DNA from: Sesamum alatum
Taxonomy: Eukaryota; Streptophyta; Magnoliopsida; Lamiales; Pedaliaceae
Assembly (NCBI GenBank): GCA_034509735.1
Contig: JACGWO010000012.1
Location: 4,340,001 to 4,404,000, forward strand
Direction: 5' to 3'
Length of the DNA: 64,000 nucleotides
Part shown: positions 23,799 to 36,514 of the stretch, piece after piece
Position numbering within the stretch: position 1 is the stretch's first letter
Layout: each line of letters begins with the position of its first letter
Notes under the pieces: generated by a model
Told to the model about the DNA's origin: nothing
Seen by the model: the letters and a program-made list of their open reading frames with translations, nothing else
Databases searched by the model: none
Made by a program: the position numbers and the translations under genes

Positions 23799-24221
23799 GT
23801 AGCATTTATATATTTATATGGATTTAAGTTTTATTTTAGGCATAATAGTGGATGATGCTTTTATTCGTACATAATTTTAAAGAATTTTATTTGCTATAAA
23901 TTTTTCTTGAATTCGTAGAAGATAAAATCATTAATTATTTATTAATAAATTATTATAGTTAAACAAAAAAAATGCTATTGATATTATATTTACTAAAAAA
24001 GTATAGAATCAAGAATTATAAATCTGAAAATAGTCATTGTAATTAACAAAGAAAATATTATTTATGTATTTATGTTAATATTCGACTAGTATTAATGTAC
24101 ATACATATTATTTTGATGCAAAAATTTGATAATAATTCGTTAATTTTCCATTTTTGTAAAAATGATTAATTATTAAAATTTTATTTAAAGTACACTAATG
24201 TGTACAATTTATGAAAGTATT
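23799..24221. other. AT-rich intergenic, no gene seen
   Basis: No coding signal or clear repeat boundary was found. Confidence 0.5.
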
Positions 24222-24639
24222 TAACTATTTATCGACATATTTGGTGGAGGCGGCGGCAGCAGGTTCGAAAGTAGCGAGTTTGGTGGAGACGGTGGTGACG
24301 GGTTTGCGAGCAGCGCCGCTTGGCAGCCGATGAGTCTGAGAGCAGCGGCTTGGCGGCGGCGGGTTTGAGAGCGACGGCAGCGATTTGGTGTTGAGTTGAG
24401 AATTTTTCAAGAGTGTGTTGTTTAAAATATTAGGGAAGAATTGGGTATGGGTTGGGTATGAGTATATTACCCAACCCAGACCCATTCATTTTAATTTAAT
24501 GGGTCTGGGTCTGAGTCTGGGCCTGGGCCCGATTGAAGTCTATGGGCCTGGCTATGGGTTTAGATCTAAGGGCCTGGGTATGGGTAAAATTGGCCCATTG
24601 ATAGGCCTACAGGATACCAAATATGTCGATAAATGGTTA
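24222..24639. mobile_element. TIR-bounded unit carrying a GC-rich insert
   Basis: TAACTATTTATCGACATATT at the left is inversely repeated at the right (AATATGTCGATAAATGGTTA), 23 of 24 bases matching. Inside is a strikingly GC-rich block (24241-24400) built of imperfect GGGTTTGxGAGCAGCG-type repeats and then a GGGTCTGGG-type run (24500-24570). No protein family is recognisable on either strand. It could be a Pack-type element that captured host sequence, or a worn MITE. No target duplication was found. Confidence 0.5.
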
Positions 24640-25078
24640 CTTAGTTGATCCTAATGGATCATTCCTTTTCTATTATTTATCGATTTAAAGAACTTGTTAT
24701 GTTGAATACCCTAATTTCTTATACTATGATAACAAATGTTATAAATTTTAAAATCTTATTTTCAAATGCTTCGGAACTTTCTTTTAAAATAATTCATTAT
24801 TTTGTAAAATCCTAAAATATCTTACAAAATATAATAATATATAAAATATTTTAAATAAATTTAGCCAAGCACTCTCCTCTTATTTTCGTGACAACTCATA
24901 ATTGTTGAATCAAATTAATTTTTTTTTTTCTTAAAACCTACCAAATTTGATCAAGTATAGTCATAGAAATAATCACAATCTTGTTAATATTTCATATGAA
25001 GTTCTCCTAATATTCTTATAACAACTTTATTTAATTGAAAATTTCATGAACAGTCCCACAATGATGCGAATCTTTTTA
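24640..25078. other. AT-rich intergenic, no gene seen
   Basis: Nothing recognisable apart from A/T runs. Confidence 0.5.
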
Positions 25079-25087
25079 TAAATAATA

Positions 25088-25587
25088 GGATTAATTACAC
25101 CTAGACCCCCTCTGAGAATGCAAAATTGTATTTTTCCCTAATGAAATTTTGGAATTACACTTACGCCCCCTTTGAAAATTCTCTGTTTACACTTGACCCC
25201 CTTTCATTAAGATTTTGACAAAAAATATTGATGTTAGCAAAAAAAGTTACATAAATTTTTAATTTTAATCCTCATTTAATATTCTCATATAATAATTATG
25301 CACTTATAAAGGAAAAATAAGATAATGTTAACCTCATTCCATATATATACATTACATTTATCTTTTTGTAAGTAGAGAAATATACACGAGAATGTCAACT
25401 GATTGACAAAATTGGAATTTATATAATTTTTTTTTTGCTAACTTAAACATTTTCCATCCAAACTCTAACGGAAGGAGGTCAGGTGTAAACGAAGAATTTT
25501 CAGAAGGGGTGTAAGTGTAATTTTAAAACTTATTTGGCGGAAAGTGCAATTTTGCATTTGTAGAGGGGGTCTAGGTTTAATTAACCC
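25088..25587. mobile_element. Mutator-like foldback MITE, 500 bp, perfect 9-bp TSD
   Basis: The ends GGATTAATTACACCTAGACC and (reversed right end) GGGTTAATTAAACCTAGACC stay paired inward through CCCCCTCT and ATGCAAAATTG blocks. It is flanked by TAAATAATA at 25079-25087 and 25588-25596, a perfect 9-bp direct repeat. No coding frame. Confidence 0.87.
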
Positions 25588-25941
25588 TAAATAATAAGGA
25601 ACATTTGTGTAATTTAATCTTAGGGTTAAATACACCATGCCCTCTGAACTATCTTTGATGTAACATTTACACCCCTAAACTATTAAATGTAACACTTAAA
25701 ATTACCCATCATGCATAGAATAATTATATATTATTTTCAATATATTTAGTATTTTGCACATTAAATCATCACCAAAATATTTTCTATCTATTTTTTAATA
25801 AGTAAAGAATTTAAATTAAAAATAGTGTAATAAGTTAATATATATATATATATAGTAGATACACAACAATGTAATATCCCAACAAAAAAGATCTTTTACA
25901 TGAAAGGTTTTTGTACAATTTATTGTACTCACTCATTACTT

Positions 25942-28152
25942 TGTTAGAATAGGTGACCAGAAAGCCACTTGGATTGGCAGTTTTGGGTACTATTTAACAA
26001 TTTTTATGAATATAGTAAGTATTCATCCTTGGTACTATGTGTTTGTTGTGCTTACTGATTACGCTAAACGACGTTTTAACGTCACAACAAATGCCCACAG
26101 ATCAATTGAATAACCCGTGTAGTTGGGTTGCGCATTGGATGACAACTGTGAAACCAACTTCTGAGGGTTAGTCTGAAACGTTCCAAGTCGAGGACCTCGA
26201 GACAGGGCATCGAGGGTCCTATAGAGACTTGCACTAAGGATTGCATTCATTGGATAAGTGCCGTATTTCATCGGCGACAGACGTTGAACGTCTATGCAAT
26301 ATTAGTGGGTTAGTTGATAAGGGTGTCATCTGACTGAACTGACTCGCGGGAATCATCATATGGAAGCCCGGGAGGCTTGGTCGGTATGACTGGAATTCCT
26401 AGCTCCGACAGTACGAGATTAGTCCTCGAACTTGAGGAATCATGGCAGTCACATACATATGATGGCTGTATCTAGGCTCTGGCAAGAGATGTCCGTATCT
26501 GGGATACGTTCATTATAAGCCTTATCCAGTGCAGTCGGAATATGTATTGAGGACGGTGAATTCCAAGATAGAATCCGTCACCTGTCAGAATATGACAGTC
26601 GAGTCTCCTATGCGTTCTGAGATGGTTTAAGCTCTTTAAGTATGTGGCCACAATGATTGGTTGAGTAGGGAATGGTTTCCTATGTCGATCAATACAACAA
26701 ACATGTCTTGAGTTATTGAGCATAGTTCTCTAGTCCAAGATGGGAATCGACGCCAAATTCCATGCCCTAGATTTAGACCGAGAGACGGATGATGGAAGGA
26801 CCGTAGTCGTATGGAACTCGGGAGCCTAAATGTTCACGTCAACATTCGCCTAGTCTCTAGTGCCATGGACCGTTGCTAGACGGCCACCCATGGTGACGGG
26901 CGTTTTTCGATTAATGGTTAATTGAAAAACAGTTAATTAAATTAGATTTAATTGACCAATTGTGTTGGACACAAGCCCAAGTCTAGTTGAGGATGAACCT
27001 AAAGAGTCACACACAAATCACTATGAAATTGGTAGAATTAATTTGGAATTAATTCTAGAAGAAGCGAATTAATTTAATTAGATTAAATTAATTCAAAGAG
27101 AAAAATAAATGATTGGATCATTTATTGGGAAATCCATTTGATGGATGGTCCAAGAATTAATTAATTGGATTAATTAATTTTTGGACTTAGAATCTTTAAA
27201 TTAATTGGATTAATTTATCGAGTTTAGATTAATTAATTGATTGGATCAATTAATTAGAGTTTGGACTTATGTTTATTTAATTGGATTAAATAAATTTATG
27301 GGTTTCAATTTGATTGAGATTAATTGGATTAATTAATGCTCAATGAACTTTGTTTGGACTTAATTTAATTAGATTAAATAAAAGTCCAAAACTAGTAGTC
27401 CTAGCCCATGGAAAAATACAATTTATAGCAAGTGAAGGAGGAATTAAAATCCTCCACATGTGAGGCACATGTGACCAACCTTTATATGGTTTTGTGGGTG
27501 GTTTTATTTGCTATAATGATGCGTGGTTATGTAAATAGTGGTGTGTGTATGCAGGTTGCTTTAGAAGTTGATAAGAGAAGTTGAATTTTAAATTCAACAA
27601 CTCTACATACACAAAACCATTCACATAACTTGTATGGCATTGTCTTGCACGAATTTTTCCATCATAATACTCTAAAAAATTCTCTGAAAAACTCTCCTTT
27701 TTGTGTTCATACCTTTTGAAACGGTTGAACTTAAAAACATTCCAAAAGGCACAAACAATAGTGTTGTTTTGGAAGTGTTTCTTCTTCTTTTCTCTACTTC
27801 TATCTAGCAATAGATTAGAGGATATAAATTCCATAGTGTAGTGTGGACAAATTAGAGGGATTCTAATTTGGATCCTCAAGTGAACGGAAGGAGAAACGGA
27901 AAGGGAACAAAAGCTTGTACCAGTTTCACGTGTAGTAAACAAAAAGGTTGGTTTCCATTTATATTATATGTATCTTTTGTTTACTTCCTTTAGCCACATG
28001 TCCAGCATCTTCTCCTCTTTTATTTATGCTTTGACAAACAACGAACGCCTGGGAACTTCAAAGGGAACACCCCTTTGAACCCATTTTAATTATGCTTTAA
28101 ATTCATATTTTTACGTTTTCGTTGCGTTCTCGGGTCATACCCGATTCTTTCA
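25942..28152 (+). repeat. 5' LTR of the old copia element
   Basis: 2211 bp from TGTTAGAATAGG to TTCTTTCA. A segment at about 27050-27400 is built of repeated ATTAATTGGATTAATT-type motifs. A TTTATATGG box near 27481 could be the promoter. Confidence 0.92.
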
Positions 28153-28153
28153 G

Positions 28154-28166
28154 TGGTATCAGAGCT
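28154..28166 (+). other. Primer binding site (initiator tRNA-Met)
   Basis: TGGTATCAGAGCT lies one base after the 5' LTR, the same primer class as the younger element. Confidence 0.9.
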
Positions 28167-30021
28167 CGGTTTGGTGTTGTGGCTATAGGATTTACATGTT
28201 ATAATGTGTAAAGCATGTTGCACGTGTTTAAAATGGTTTTGAAAAGCATGTTTTACGGCTTTTCTAGCATGATTGAATGTATGAAAATATGTGTTAATTT
28301 TGCTTTTGAAATTATGGATATCCATGCATTTTTTAGAATTGGATTTTCTGTAAATGCATGATTATGGTTCAGTTTCTTTTTATAGCAGAGATTTAAAAAA
28401 AAAAAATTGTGAAAAGCAGTGCCGGCCGCCCGGCAGGGCAGCAAGTACGCGCGCGGCCGCCCGCGCTTGCTGTTGCGCGCGCATGCGTGCAGTGCTGTGC
28501 ACAACGCCTGCCGGCCTGAACGGTTGGGCCGTTTTGCACCGTTTTCTTGAAAATTTTAATTTTCTAATTTCTGCTGTTTTCTGAATGTGATTAATTTTTG
28601 CATATTTTAATTTTAGTTAAATTGAATTTTTCTAAAATTATTTTTCATGCCTTAGATTATTTTGAAAATGGTTTCCAAACAAAAAAAATTATTTTGTTTG
28701 TACATTGGATGTATAGTTGATATCCATATTTTTAATTGCATTATTAATATGTTATTTTGTGCATTTTATTATGTTTATTGTTTTAGTTATTGGACATCTA
28801 TTTATAAATGCATGGGATGTATTTATATGCTTGACATGTTTATATTTGATATAAATGTGTTTTGTTGTTTTTTATTTGATAAACAATAAGGATGATCACT
28901 AGCCCATTAACCTGCGTGCCTCTTTGTTTTTATTCCTTCTATCGTTTTTAACCTTGGAATAATAAGACTTCTTTTTCTTTGTTTAAATGTACTGCCCCCA
29001 ACTTCTGATTGGGGTTTCATTTCAGTTGTAATGAGTGTAGATTAGGATGTGAGGTTTTATTTATTTTTTGAAAATAAATATAAGCTTCCATGAAGATGAA
29101 GGCCCAAAAGAGGTCCGTTGGACGAAGCCCACGACGGAAGGCCCAAAAAGAACAAAAAAGGATTTACAAGGCCCCATTAGAATGATAATGGGATGTAAAA
29201 ATTGTAATAGTGTAGGCATACCCTAGTTTGACCATTGATCCACTGCGGGCTTAGTGGATCATTAGAAACGGGCTTGTGATCATCCTACAGGGGCGTGCTA
29301 GGCTTCTTTTGCATGTGTTTAATGTTTTAATGTTTAATGTATGATGTGTTTGGAATGCATCTATTTACATTGAATGTTTTAAACTTGAGCATGCAAAATA
29401 CTAATAATGATGAGGTCTTGGTCTTAATAAACTATAACTCTCACTTGGATGGTCTAAGTAAATATTAGGCCCAAAATGGAATTAAAATCAAATGGTTTGA
29501 TTATTCCAAGCCTTCCATCCATAGCAATGTAGTGGGGAAGCTACTTTCACCCATTCGTGGTCTCACGAGTCGTGGCAAATTTGGAATGGAAGAAAGTTGC
29601 ATTGTTGTTGTGAACAAATGGAATATACTCCTATTTCCCTGTCTCACGAGTCGTGGGGGGCGATAGTTGAGATATTCATTTGGTTGATGGGTCGGGCCTA
29701 ACACTGACTAACATGATTCGCTTGGAGTCCTTGGGATCATGTGAAGAGGCGAGGCAAAATATCTTGGGAATCTCATTAGATGAGAATGGTATAGGTTACC
29801 TCCCACAAATCATTTTTCTGTGTGAATCGTAAAAGTGGGGAATGGAGAATTGCGTTTGTGGACTCCAATCCCACTAGGAAATGGTTTTTCGAAAACCCCA
29901 CTTGAGAGTGGTGGGCTTTTTGAATAAATAGTGGGAGGGGTTAATGACTAAAGACCAAGTCTTAACTTGAATTCAATATTATTATAATCTACTAAATTCC
30001 TGCTTTACATTTTGAATGTAG
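28167..30021 (+). other. Long untranslated leader of the old copia element
   Basis: About 1.85 kb between primer site and gag with no conserved frame. It includes a very GC-rich patch at about 28420-28530 with GCCGGC, GCGCGCGGCC and TGCGCGCGCAT motifs that can pair with each other, unlike the AT-rich surroundings. Confidence 0.65.
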
Positions 30022-30875
30022 ATGTCTAAGAATCCACTCGCTGTAATTCTTGGACTAATAAATTTGATGGAACAAACTATAACGGTTGGCTGCGAAATAT
30101 GATGATTGTCCTAGATTTCGAAAACCAGGCTTACGTTCTGGATAAGCCTCTTCCTCGGGTCTTGTCGGAGGGGTCCTCGTCAAAAAAACGTTTGACGTTC
30201 AATGAATGGCAGGAGGACAACCGCAAGGTCCGCAACATCATACTGCCATCCATGACTAATGAGATCTAGAAACATTATGATCGGCTGGATGATGTCAGCT
30301 CGATAATGCTCCGTATGAAAGACGTTTATGCGGTACCGGACCGACATATTAGATTTGCTACGACGAAGGTATTTTTCGGAGCTAAGATGACAGAAAGGTC
30401 GTCTGTACACCAGCATGGAGTGATGATGCTATCCCTAGTGGAGAAGCTCAAAGACCTCCGAGCTGATCTTGTAAAAGAGACGTACATCGACGTGATCCTT
30501 CAGTTTCTTCCTCCCTCTTTTGACCCGTTTATCGTTAACTATAACATGAATGGGCTTGAAAAAGACCTTCATGAGTGGATAAACGTGTTGGTCCAAGACG
30601 AGGCAATGATTGAAAAGTCTGCATCGTCTGTATTGGTGGGGGAGGCTTCGACCACAAGAGCACAAGGCAAAGGGGCCGGACGCTGGAGGAGGAAGAAGGG
30701 TAAAACAGAATCAGCCGTTGCAAGTGCTCAGAGCGCTCCTGTTGCCATGCTGGGCATGGGCAATGGAAAGAGGAAGGTGGTTCGGCAGTCAAGGATTGCA
30801 AAAGATGTTTGCATATATTGCCGTGAAAAGGGATATTGGAAGAAGGAGTGTCCTCAACTCCTCTCCAATCAAGGT
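30022..30875 (+). pseudogene. Degenerate copia Gag (UBN2-type)
   Basis: After a shift near 30050 the frame shows the Gag core (FDGTNYNGWLRN, LPPSFDPFIVNYNM) and a basic linker. An in-frame TAG at 30267-30269 interrupts it. The zinc knuckle reads CIYCREKGYWKKEC: the histidine of CX2CX4HX4C is tyrosine, so metal binding would be lost. The longest surviving frame is 30306-31007. Confidence 0.85.
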
Positions 30876-33227
30876 ATATTTGATTTGAGCTTTAACATGA
30901 TTACTATTCTGCTTCTTGGGTATTGGATACCAGCTGTAGAGTTCATACCTGTAAATAGTTTGCGGGTGATAAAAATGAGTAGAAGGCTAAGACGGATATG
31001 GTTATAAAGCTAGGCAATGGCTGGGCTATTTCTATAGAAGCTATAGGACTAGTAAGGCTTAGCTATTAGTTATCATGTTAGGATAGAGTTGATAGGTCAC
31101 AATTATGTAACCTAGCATGATCAAATTATGTTTTTCTATTGTTGGACAATAAGGATTACATGTTTTTGATCAATGAAAGTTTCTTTTATTTGACAAAGAA
31201 TGGTTATTCTTGTTTGCTAAGTTGTTTGCATAATTGTTTAAATACTATCCCATAATTAGATTATGAATGCGCAAAACAAATGATAAAATAGATAATCAAG
31301 ATAAACTCACAGATTTGGCATGCAAAGCTAGGTCACATTCCTCTAGATAGGATAAGAAGGTTAGTAGATTCAAGGAGTCTAAAAATAGATAATTTGAGCC
31401 TGCTAGCTTGCAAGTTCTCCTGAGCAGGAAGATGTCCATGAAGCTCTTTGTAGGGCAAAGTATGCTTGCTAGTGGTCTGTTGGATTGGATCTAGTCAGAC
31501 ATCTGTGGATCACTGAATAGATAAGACCATAAGAGGGTTCACAAGTCTAAGGGCTTTTGGAAGGCTTAGGGAATTAGATTTGAAGTGGGAACCAAACTGG
31601 TTGCAAAATTAACATTCGATTGGATCGAGTGATGTGTATTTAGTGGGAGCACTTGATGTATCTATATTGAAATGGAATTCTCACTCAGTGGAATTCTTCC
31701 TGGAACGCCACAATTGAACGATGTCTCTGATAAGGGAGGAATCGAACCTTGTTGGATATGGTTCAATCGGCGTTTCACTGAACTACCTTGGCCCATTTGG
31801 GCATGTTCTTAAGACAGTAACCAACTTGTAAAACATGGCACTTTTTAAATATCGTGGCCCAGACGCCATATTGGATATGGCATGGCAAACCTGTATCCTA
31901 CAAAGTACTTGAGTATGTGGGATGGTCTTGCATACGACAAGGGACTAGTGGGAGACAAACTAGGTTTGCACAGGTTCAAGTGTTGTACTAATGGAAATTG
32001 GATTTCAGAGGATAACCGGTGTGAGGAGTAGCTCTTTGAGGAATCAAGTAGAGCGACACCTCAGTACGATATTGCAAACATCATTTGAAATCAAGTTTGC
32101 TCACTGACTATATTCCAGTTCTCCTAAGGATGACTTGAATATTTTAGATACCTAAGAGGTACAGGTTTCTGGGTCAGTCCGGGTCAATTGGATTATAATC
32201 CAAAAGACATAAGGAGAAACAATGTTAGACATTGGATCGAGTCAATGGCTTGGAGCCGTGTGATTCAACATGGAATTCAAACTATGTTTGAAACTCCATG
32301 TAATTGGAATTTTTATTTTGATGAGTTCATGCGGGGTATGACTCGATCAGTAACGAGCTTGAGGGTCAGTGGGAGTTTGGTTGTATTCCTAGTGTTTAAA
32401 GTGTGTAACGTCTTATTCTTTTGGAATGAATTTAAGATTTTAAGAAACACTGAAACACAAACGTTGTTCACGCAATTCTCCATGAAAGGAATTGGATTCC
32501 TACATATAGGGTTAAGCTGTCCAAGATTCAGTCAGGGTTGACTGATGAGGAAGCTTAGATGTTTGACATCCCCTACGTCTTTGCCGTAGGCAGCATGGGT
32601 ATGTTATTTGGTGCATTAGACCTGATGTTGTGTATGCTTTTGGCATAACGACGGAAATCAGGTGTGTACCAAGGAGGCAGTAGACTGTTGTTGAGAACAG
32701 TCTTTAATACCTGAATAAGGATTAAAGAAGTGTTCTTGATGCACATTCTATAGAGAGTTGATTTTGGAAGGCTATAGCGATACTAGCTTCCAGGATCATG
32801 TGAATAATATCTAATCTCACTATGAACATATATTTAGGCTTAATAGAAAGGTGGTGGCTTAAAAGGTTTCAAGTGGGACACCACGACGGACCGTGAAAGT
32901 TGAATGTATGGCAACTTTATAAATTGCTCCGGAGAGTGGTTTGGATGAAAAACCACATCCAACGGTTAGGTGTGGTGCCTAGCATGGACTAGCCAGTAGT
33001 TACCTTGGAGGATAACAACATGGCTGTAAAAGACCGAGATCTCATCACGGATCCAGGAAAATTTTTAGACAGTACCATATGCTTGGAGCAATGGTGTGAA
33101 GAGGTGACGTGCGGTTGGACCGCATCATCTTGATAGAACTGAGGTAGACCTGTGAGACTGAGCCGGATATCGCAGATTACTCATGCTCAGATAAGTCTGA
33201 GCGACATGGGTGATTGGCTTTAGCTCA
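30876..33227 (+). pseudogene. Degenerate copia Pol relics
   Basis: Traces occur in order. A protease-like WVLDTS (about 30919-30940) is followed by a Gag-pre-integrase IWHAKLGHIPLDRIRRLVDS (about 31310-31365). Integrase C-terminal similarity (TPQLNDVSDKGG, FTELPWP) lies at about 31710-31800. A reverse transcriptase palm segment at about 32350-32500 reads FKVCNVLFFWN where YVDD-type residues are expected, so the active site is gone. An RNase H-side AVGSMGMLFGA lies near 32590, and a final ICLEQWCEEV-like stretch at about 33075-33110. Many stops and shifts separate them. Confidence 0.8.
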
Positions 33228-33236
33228 GGTGGGAGA
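33228..33236 (+). other. Polypurine tract of the old copia element
   Basis: A GGTGGGAGA purine-rich run immediately before the 3' LTR. Confidence 0.7.
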
Positions 33237-33237
33237 T

Positions 33238-35461
33238 TGTTAGAATAGGTGACCAGAAGCCAATTGGATTGGCAGTTTTGGGTATTATTTAGCAATCTTT
33301 ATTAAAGTAATATTGACTTGATGAATATAGTACATATTCATCCTTGGTACTATGTGTTTGTTGTGCTTAATGATTACGTTAAACGGCGTTTTAACGTCAC
33401 AACAAATGCCCACATATCAATTGGATAACCCATGTAATTGGGTTGCGCATTGGATGTCAGCTATGAAACCGACTTATGAGGGTTGGTCTGAAATGTTCCA
33501 AGTCGAGGACCTCGAGACAGGGGATCGAGGGTCCTATAGAGACTTGCACTAAGGATTGCATTCATTGGATGAGTGTTGTGTTTCATCGGCGATAGACGTT
33601 GGACGTCTATGCAATATTAGTGGGTTAGTTAACAAGGGTGCCAGGTGACTGAACTAACTCGCGAGAATCGTCATATGGAAGCCTTGGAGGCTTGGTCGAT
33701 ATAACTGGAATTCCTAGCTCCGATAGTACGAGATTAGTCCTCGTACTTGAGGAATCATGACAGTCGCATGCATATGATGGTTGTATCTAGGATATGTCAA
33801 GAGATGTCCGTATTTGGGATACGTTCATTATAAGCCTTATCCAATGCAGTCGGAATATGTATTGAGGACGGTAGATTCCAATATAGGATCCGTCACCTGT
33901 CAGAATATGACAGCCGAGTCTCCTATGTGCTCTGAGATGGTTTAAGCTCTAAGTATATGCCACAACGATTGGTCGAGTAGGGAATGATTTCCTAAATCGA
34001 TTAATAGAGCAAACATGTCTCGAGTTATTGAGCATAGTTGTCTAGTCCAGGATGTGAACCGATGCCAAATTCCATGCCCTAGACTTAGACCGAGAGACGG
34101 ATGATGGAAGGACCGTAGTCGTATGGAACTCGGGAGCCTAAATGTTCACGCCAACATTCGCCTAGTCTCTAGTGCCATGGATCGTTGCTAGACGGCCACC
34201 CATGGTGACGGGCGTTTTTCGATTAATGGTTAATTGGAAAACAGTTAATTAAATTGGATTTAATTGACCAATTGTATTGGACACAAGCCCAAGTCTAGCT
34301 GATGGTGAACCTAAAGAGTCACACACAAATCACTATGGAATTGGTAGAATTAATTTGGAATTAATTCTAGAAGAAGTGAATTAATTTAATTGGATCAAAT
34401 TAATTCAAGGAGAAAAATAAATGATTGGATCATTTATTGCGAAATCCATTTGATGGATGGTCCAAGAATTAATTAATTGGATTAGTTAATTTTTGAACTT
34501 AGAACTTTTAAATTAATTGAATTAATTTATCGGGTTTGGATTAATTAATTGTTGGATCAATTAATTAGAGTTCGGACTTATGTTTATTTAATTGGATTAA
34601 ATAAACTTATGGGCTTCAATTGGATTGAGATTAATTAGATTAATTAATTCTCAATGGACTTTGTTTGGACTTAATTTAATTAGATTAAATAAAAGTCCAA
34701 GACTAGCAGTCCTAGTCCATAGAAAAATACAATTTATAGCAAGTGAAGGAGGAATTAAAATCCTCCACATGTGAGACACATGTGACCAGCCTTTATATGA
34801 TTTTGTGGGTGGTTTTATTTGCTATAATGGTGCATGGTTATGTAAATAGTGGTGTGTGTATGTAGGTTGCTTTGGAAGTTGACAAGATAAGTTGAATTTT
34901 GAATTCAACAACTCTACATACACAAAACCATTCACATAACTTGTATGGAATTGTCTTGCACGAATTCTTCCATCGAAATACTCTAAAAAATTCTCTGAAT
35001 AACTCTCCTTTTTGTGTTCATACATTTTGAAAATGTTAAACTTAAAAACATTCCAAAAGGCACTAAATAATAGTGTTGTTTTGGAAGTGTTTCTTCTTCT
35101 TTTCTCTACTTATATCTAGCATTAGATTAGATGATATACATTCCATAGTGTGGTCTTGACAAATTAGAGAGTTCTAATTTGGATCCTCAAGTGAACGGAA
35201 GGAGAAACGGAAAGGGAACAAAAGCTTGTACCGATTTCACGTGTAATAAACAGAAAGGTTGGTTTCCATTTATATTATATGATATTTTGTTTACTTCCTT
35301 TAGCCACATGTCCAATATCTTCTCCTCTTTTATTTATGCTTTGACAAAAACCGAACGCCGGGGAACTTCAAAGGGAACACCCCTTTGAACCCGTTTTAAT
35401 TATGCTTTAAATTCACATTTTACGCTTCCGTTGCGTTCCCGGACCGTACCCAATTTTTTCA
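33238..35461 (+). repeat. 3' LTR of the old copia element
   Basis: 2224 bp, colinear with the 5' LTR but visibly diverged. It keeps TTAAAGTAATATTGACTTG near 33301, which the 5' copy lacks. Confidence 0.92.
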
Positions 35462-35980
35462 TACTCAACTTAAAGTTTTTTGTGTAGTTATTTTACAATT
35501 TGAACTATTTTGCAAACTCAAAATTAAGTAATGAATGAGTACAATACTACACAAAATAAAAACTTTCATGAATTTTTTTAAAATTAGTTTGATAATAAAA
35601 TTAAGTTATAACTATTTAATGAGATTAGAATGAGTAATTATATATTCATTTTTCAATATATTCTTTAAGAAATATGACAAAATATATTTATTAATAAATT
35701 TTCCTAAAAGTGTTTAAATTTTGATTAAGTATATATATATTGTCAATTTTTTTTCACAAATATATATGAGTTGTTTGGAATATTATATTTGTTGTGTATC
35801 TATTATATATATCAATTTATTATACCACTTTTAATTTAAATTCTTCACTTATTAATTTTTTTAGTTATTTATAATTTGGTGATAATTTAACGTGCAAAAT
35901 ACTAAAATATATTAAAAATAATACAATTTATCCAATCAGAAGGTAAGTGTTACATTCAATAGTTTAGGAAATAAATATAA

Positions 35981-36262
35981 GGGATAATTACATATACACC
36001 CTCTAATCTATGGGCTGTTTACACAAACTATCCCTGCTTTTTGAATAATTACACATACACCAATTAGAATATAAGTATCATTTACACAAACCACCCCTAT
36101 TTTTTTTAGAAAATTATACTTACACCTCTCAAAAGTATCGACATTATTACACAAACTATCCTTATTTTTTGACTATCAATGATGGTTTCTGTAATTATGT
36201 AAAAAATATAGATGGTTTATATAAATAAATTATAAGTCAGGAAATGTAAATGTAATTATCCT
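35981..36262. mobile_element. Small MITE, about 282 bp, inside the foldback arm
   Basis: The ends GGGATAATTACAT and ATGTAATTATCC are inverted, with internal blocks such as TTTACACAAACTATCC repeated. The flanks contain AAATATA/AAATATT. Removing it restores pairing between the arms of the surrounding foldback, which supports a later insertion. Confidence 0.7.
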
Positions 36263-36309
36263 TAAATATTATAGTAAGGATAATTCAGAGTGCAAAGTAT
36301 ACTTAACCC

Positions 36310-36514
36310 TTTTAACTTATTTATCCAAAAAAAGGTAAATCTTTGGACCTAATTTTACAAAATTAAAAGCTTCTAAAAATAGAAGAGAAAGATTAGGAGT
36401 AAATTAAAGACAAAAATTTAGGAGAGCGAGGGGAAAATTGGCGGCAACAGCATTAGTATAGCTTCCACTCAAAATTCCCCAATCTCGAATCTAGGGTTCC
36501 GCCACCGCCAGAAA
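36310..36514 (+). promoter_or_regulatory. Promoter region and 5' leader of NUP54
   Basis: Only about 200 bp separate the repeat block from the start codon. A GGCGGCAACAGC-type leader and a GGGTTCCGCCACCGCC stretch precede ATG at 36515. No certain TATA box is seen. Confidence 0.45.

Larger units (their letters stand above)
25942..35461 (+). mobile_element. Old, decayed Ty1/copia retrotransposon, 9.5 kb
   Basis: Two LTRs (25942-28152 and 33238-35461) start TG and end CA. The flanks are TACTT (25937-25941) and TACTC (35462-35466), a 5-bp target duplication with one mismatch. The LTRs differ by many substitutions and a block of roughly 25 bases near their start, so the insertion is much older than the element at 3189. 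Gag and Pol relics occur in copia order but carry stops, shifts and lost catalytic residues. It cannot move by itself. Confidence 0.93.
25623..36309. mobile_element. Foldback element interrupted by an LTR retrotransposon and a MITE
   Basis: The left arm (25623-25880) and right arm (about 35800-36309) are inverted copies. GGGTTAAATAC at the left tip pairs with GGGTTAAGTATAC reversed from the right tip. Further paired blocks include CTAAACTATT, TTAGTATTTTGCAC, AATTATCACC-type, GAATTTAAATT and AGTAGATACACAAC-type sequence. Between the arms lie the copia element (25942-35461) and, in the right arm, a small MITE (35981-36262). Without them the original element would have been roughly 0.9 kb. The outer flanks TTAATCTTA and TTTTAACTTA suggest a worn target duplication. 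Confidence 0.75.

Noticed and set aside
28253..28584. Overlapping frames on both strands in the GC-rich leader patch
   Set aside because: They result from GC-rich low-complexity sequence; no domain is recognised and they lie in a retrotransposon leader.
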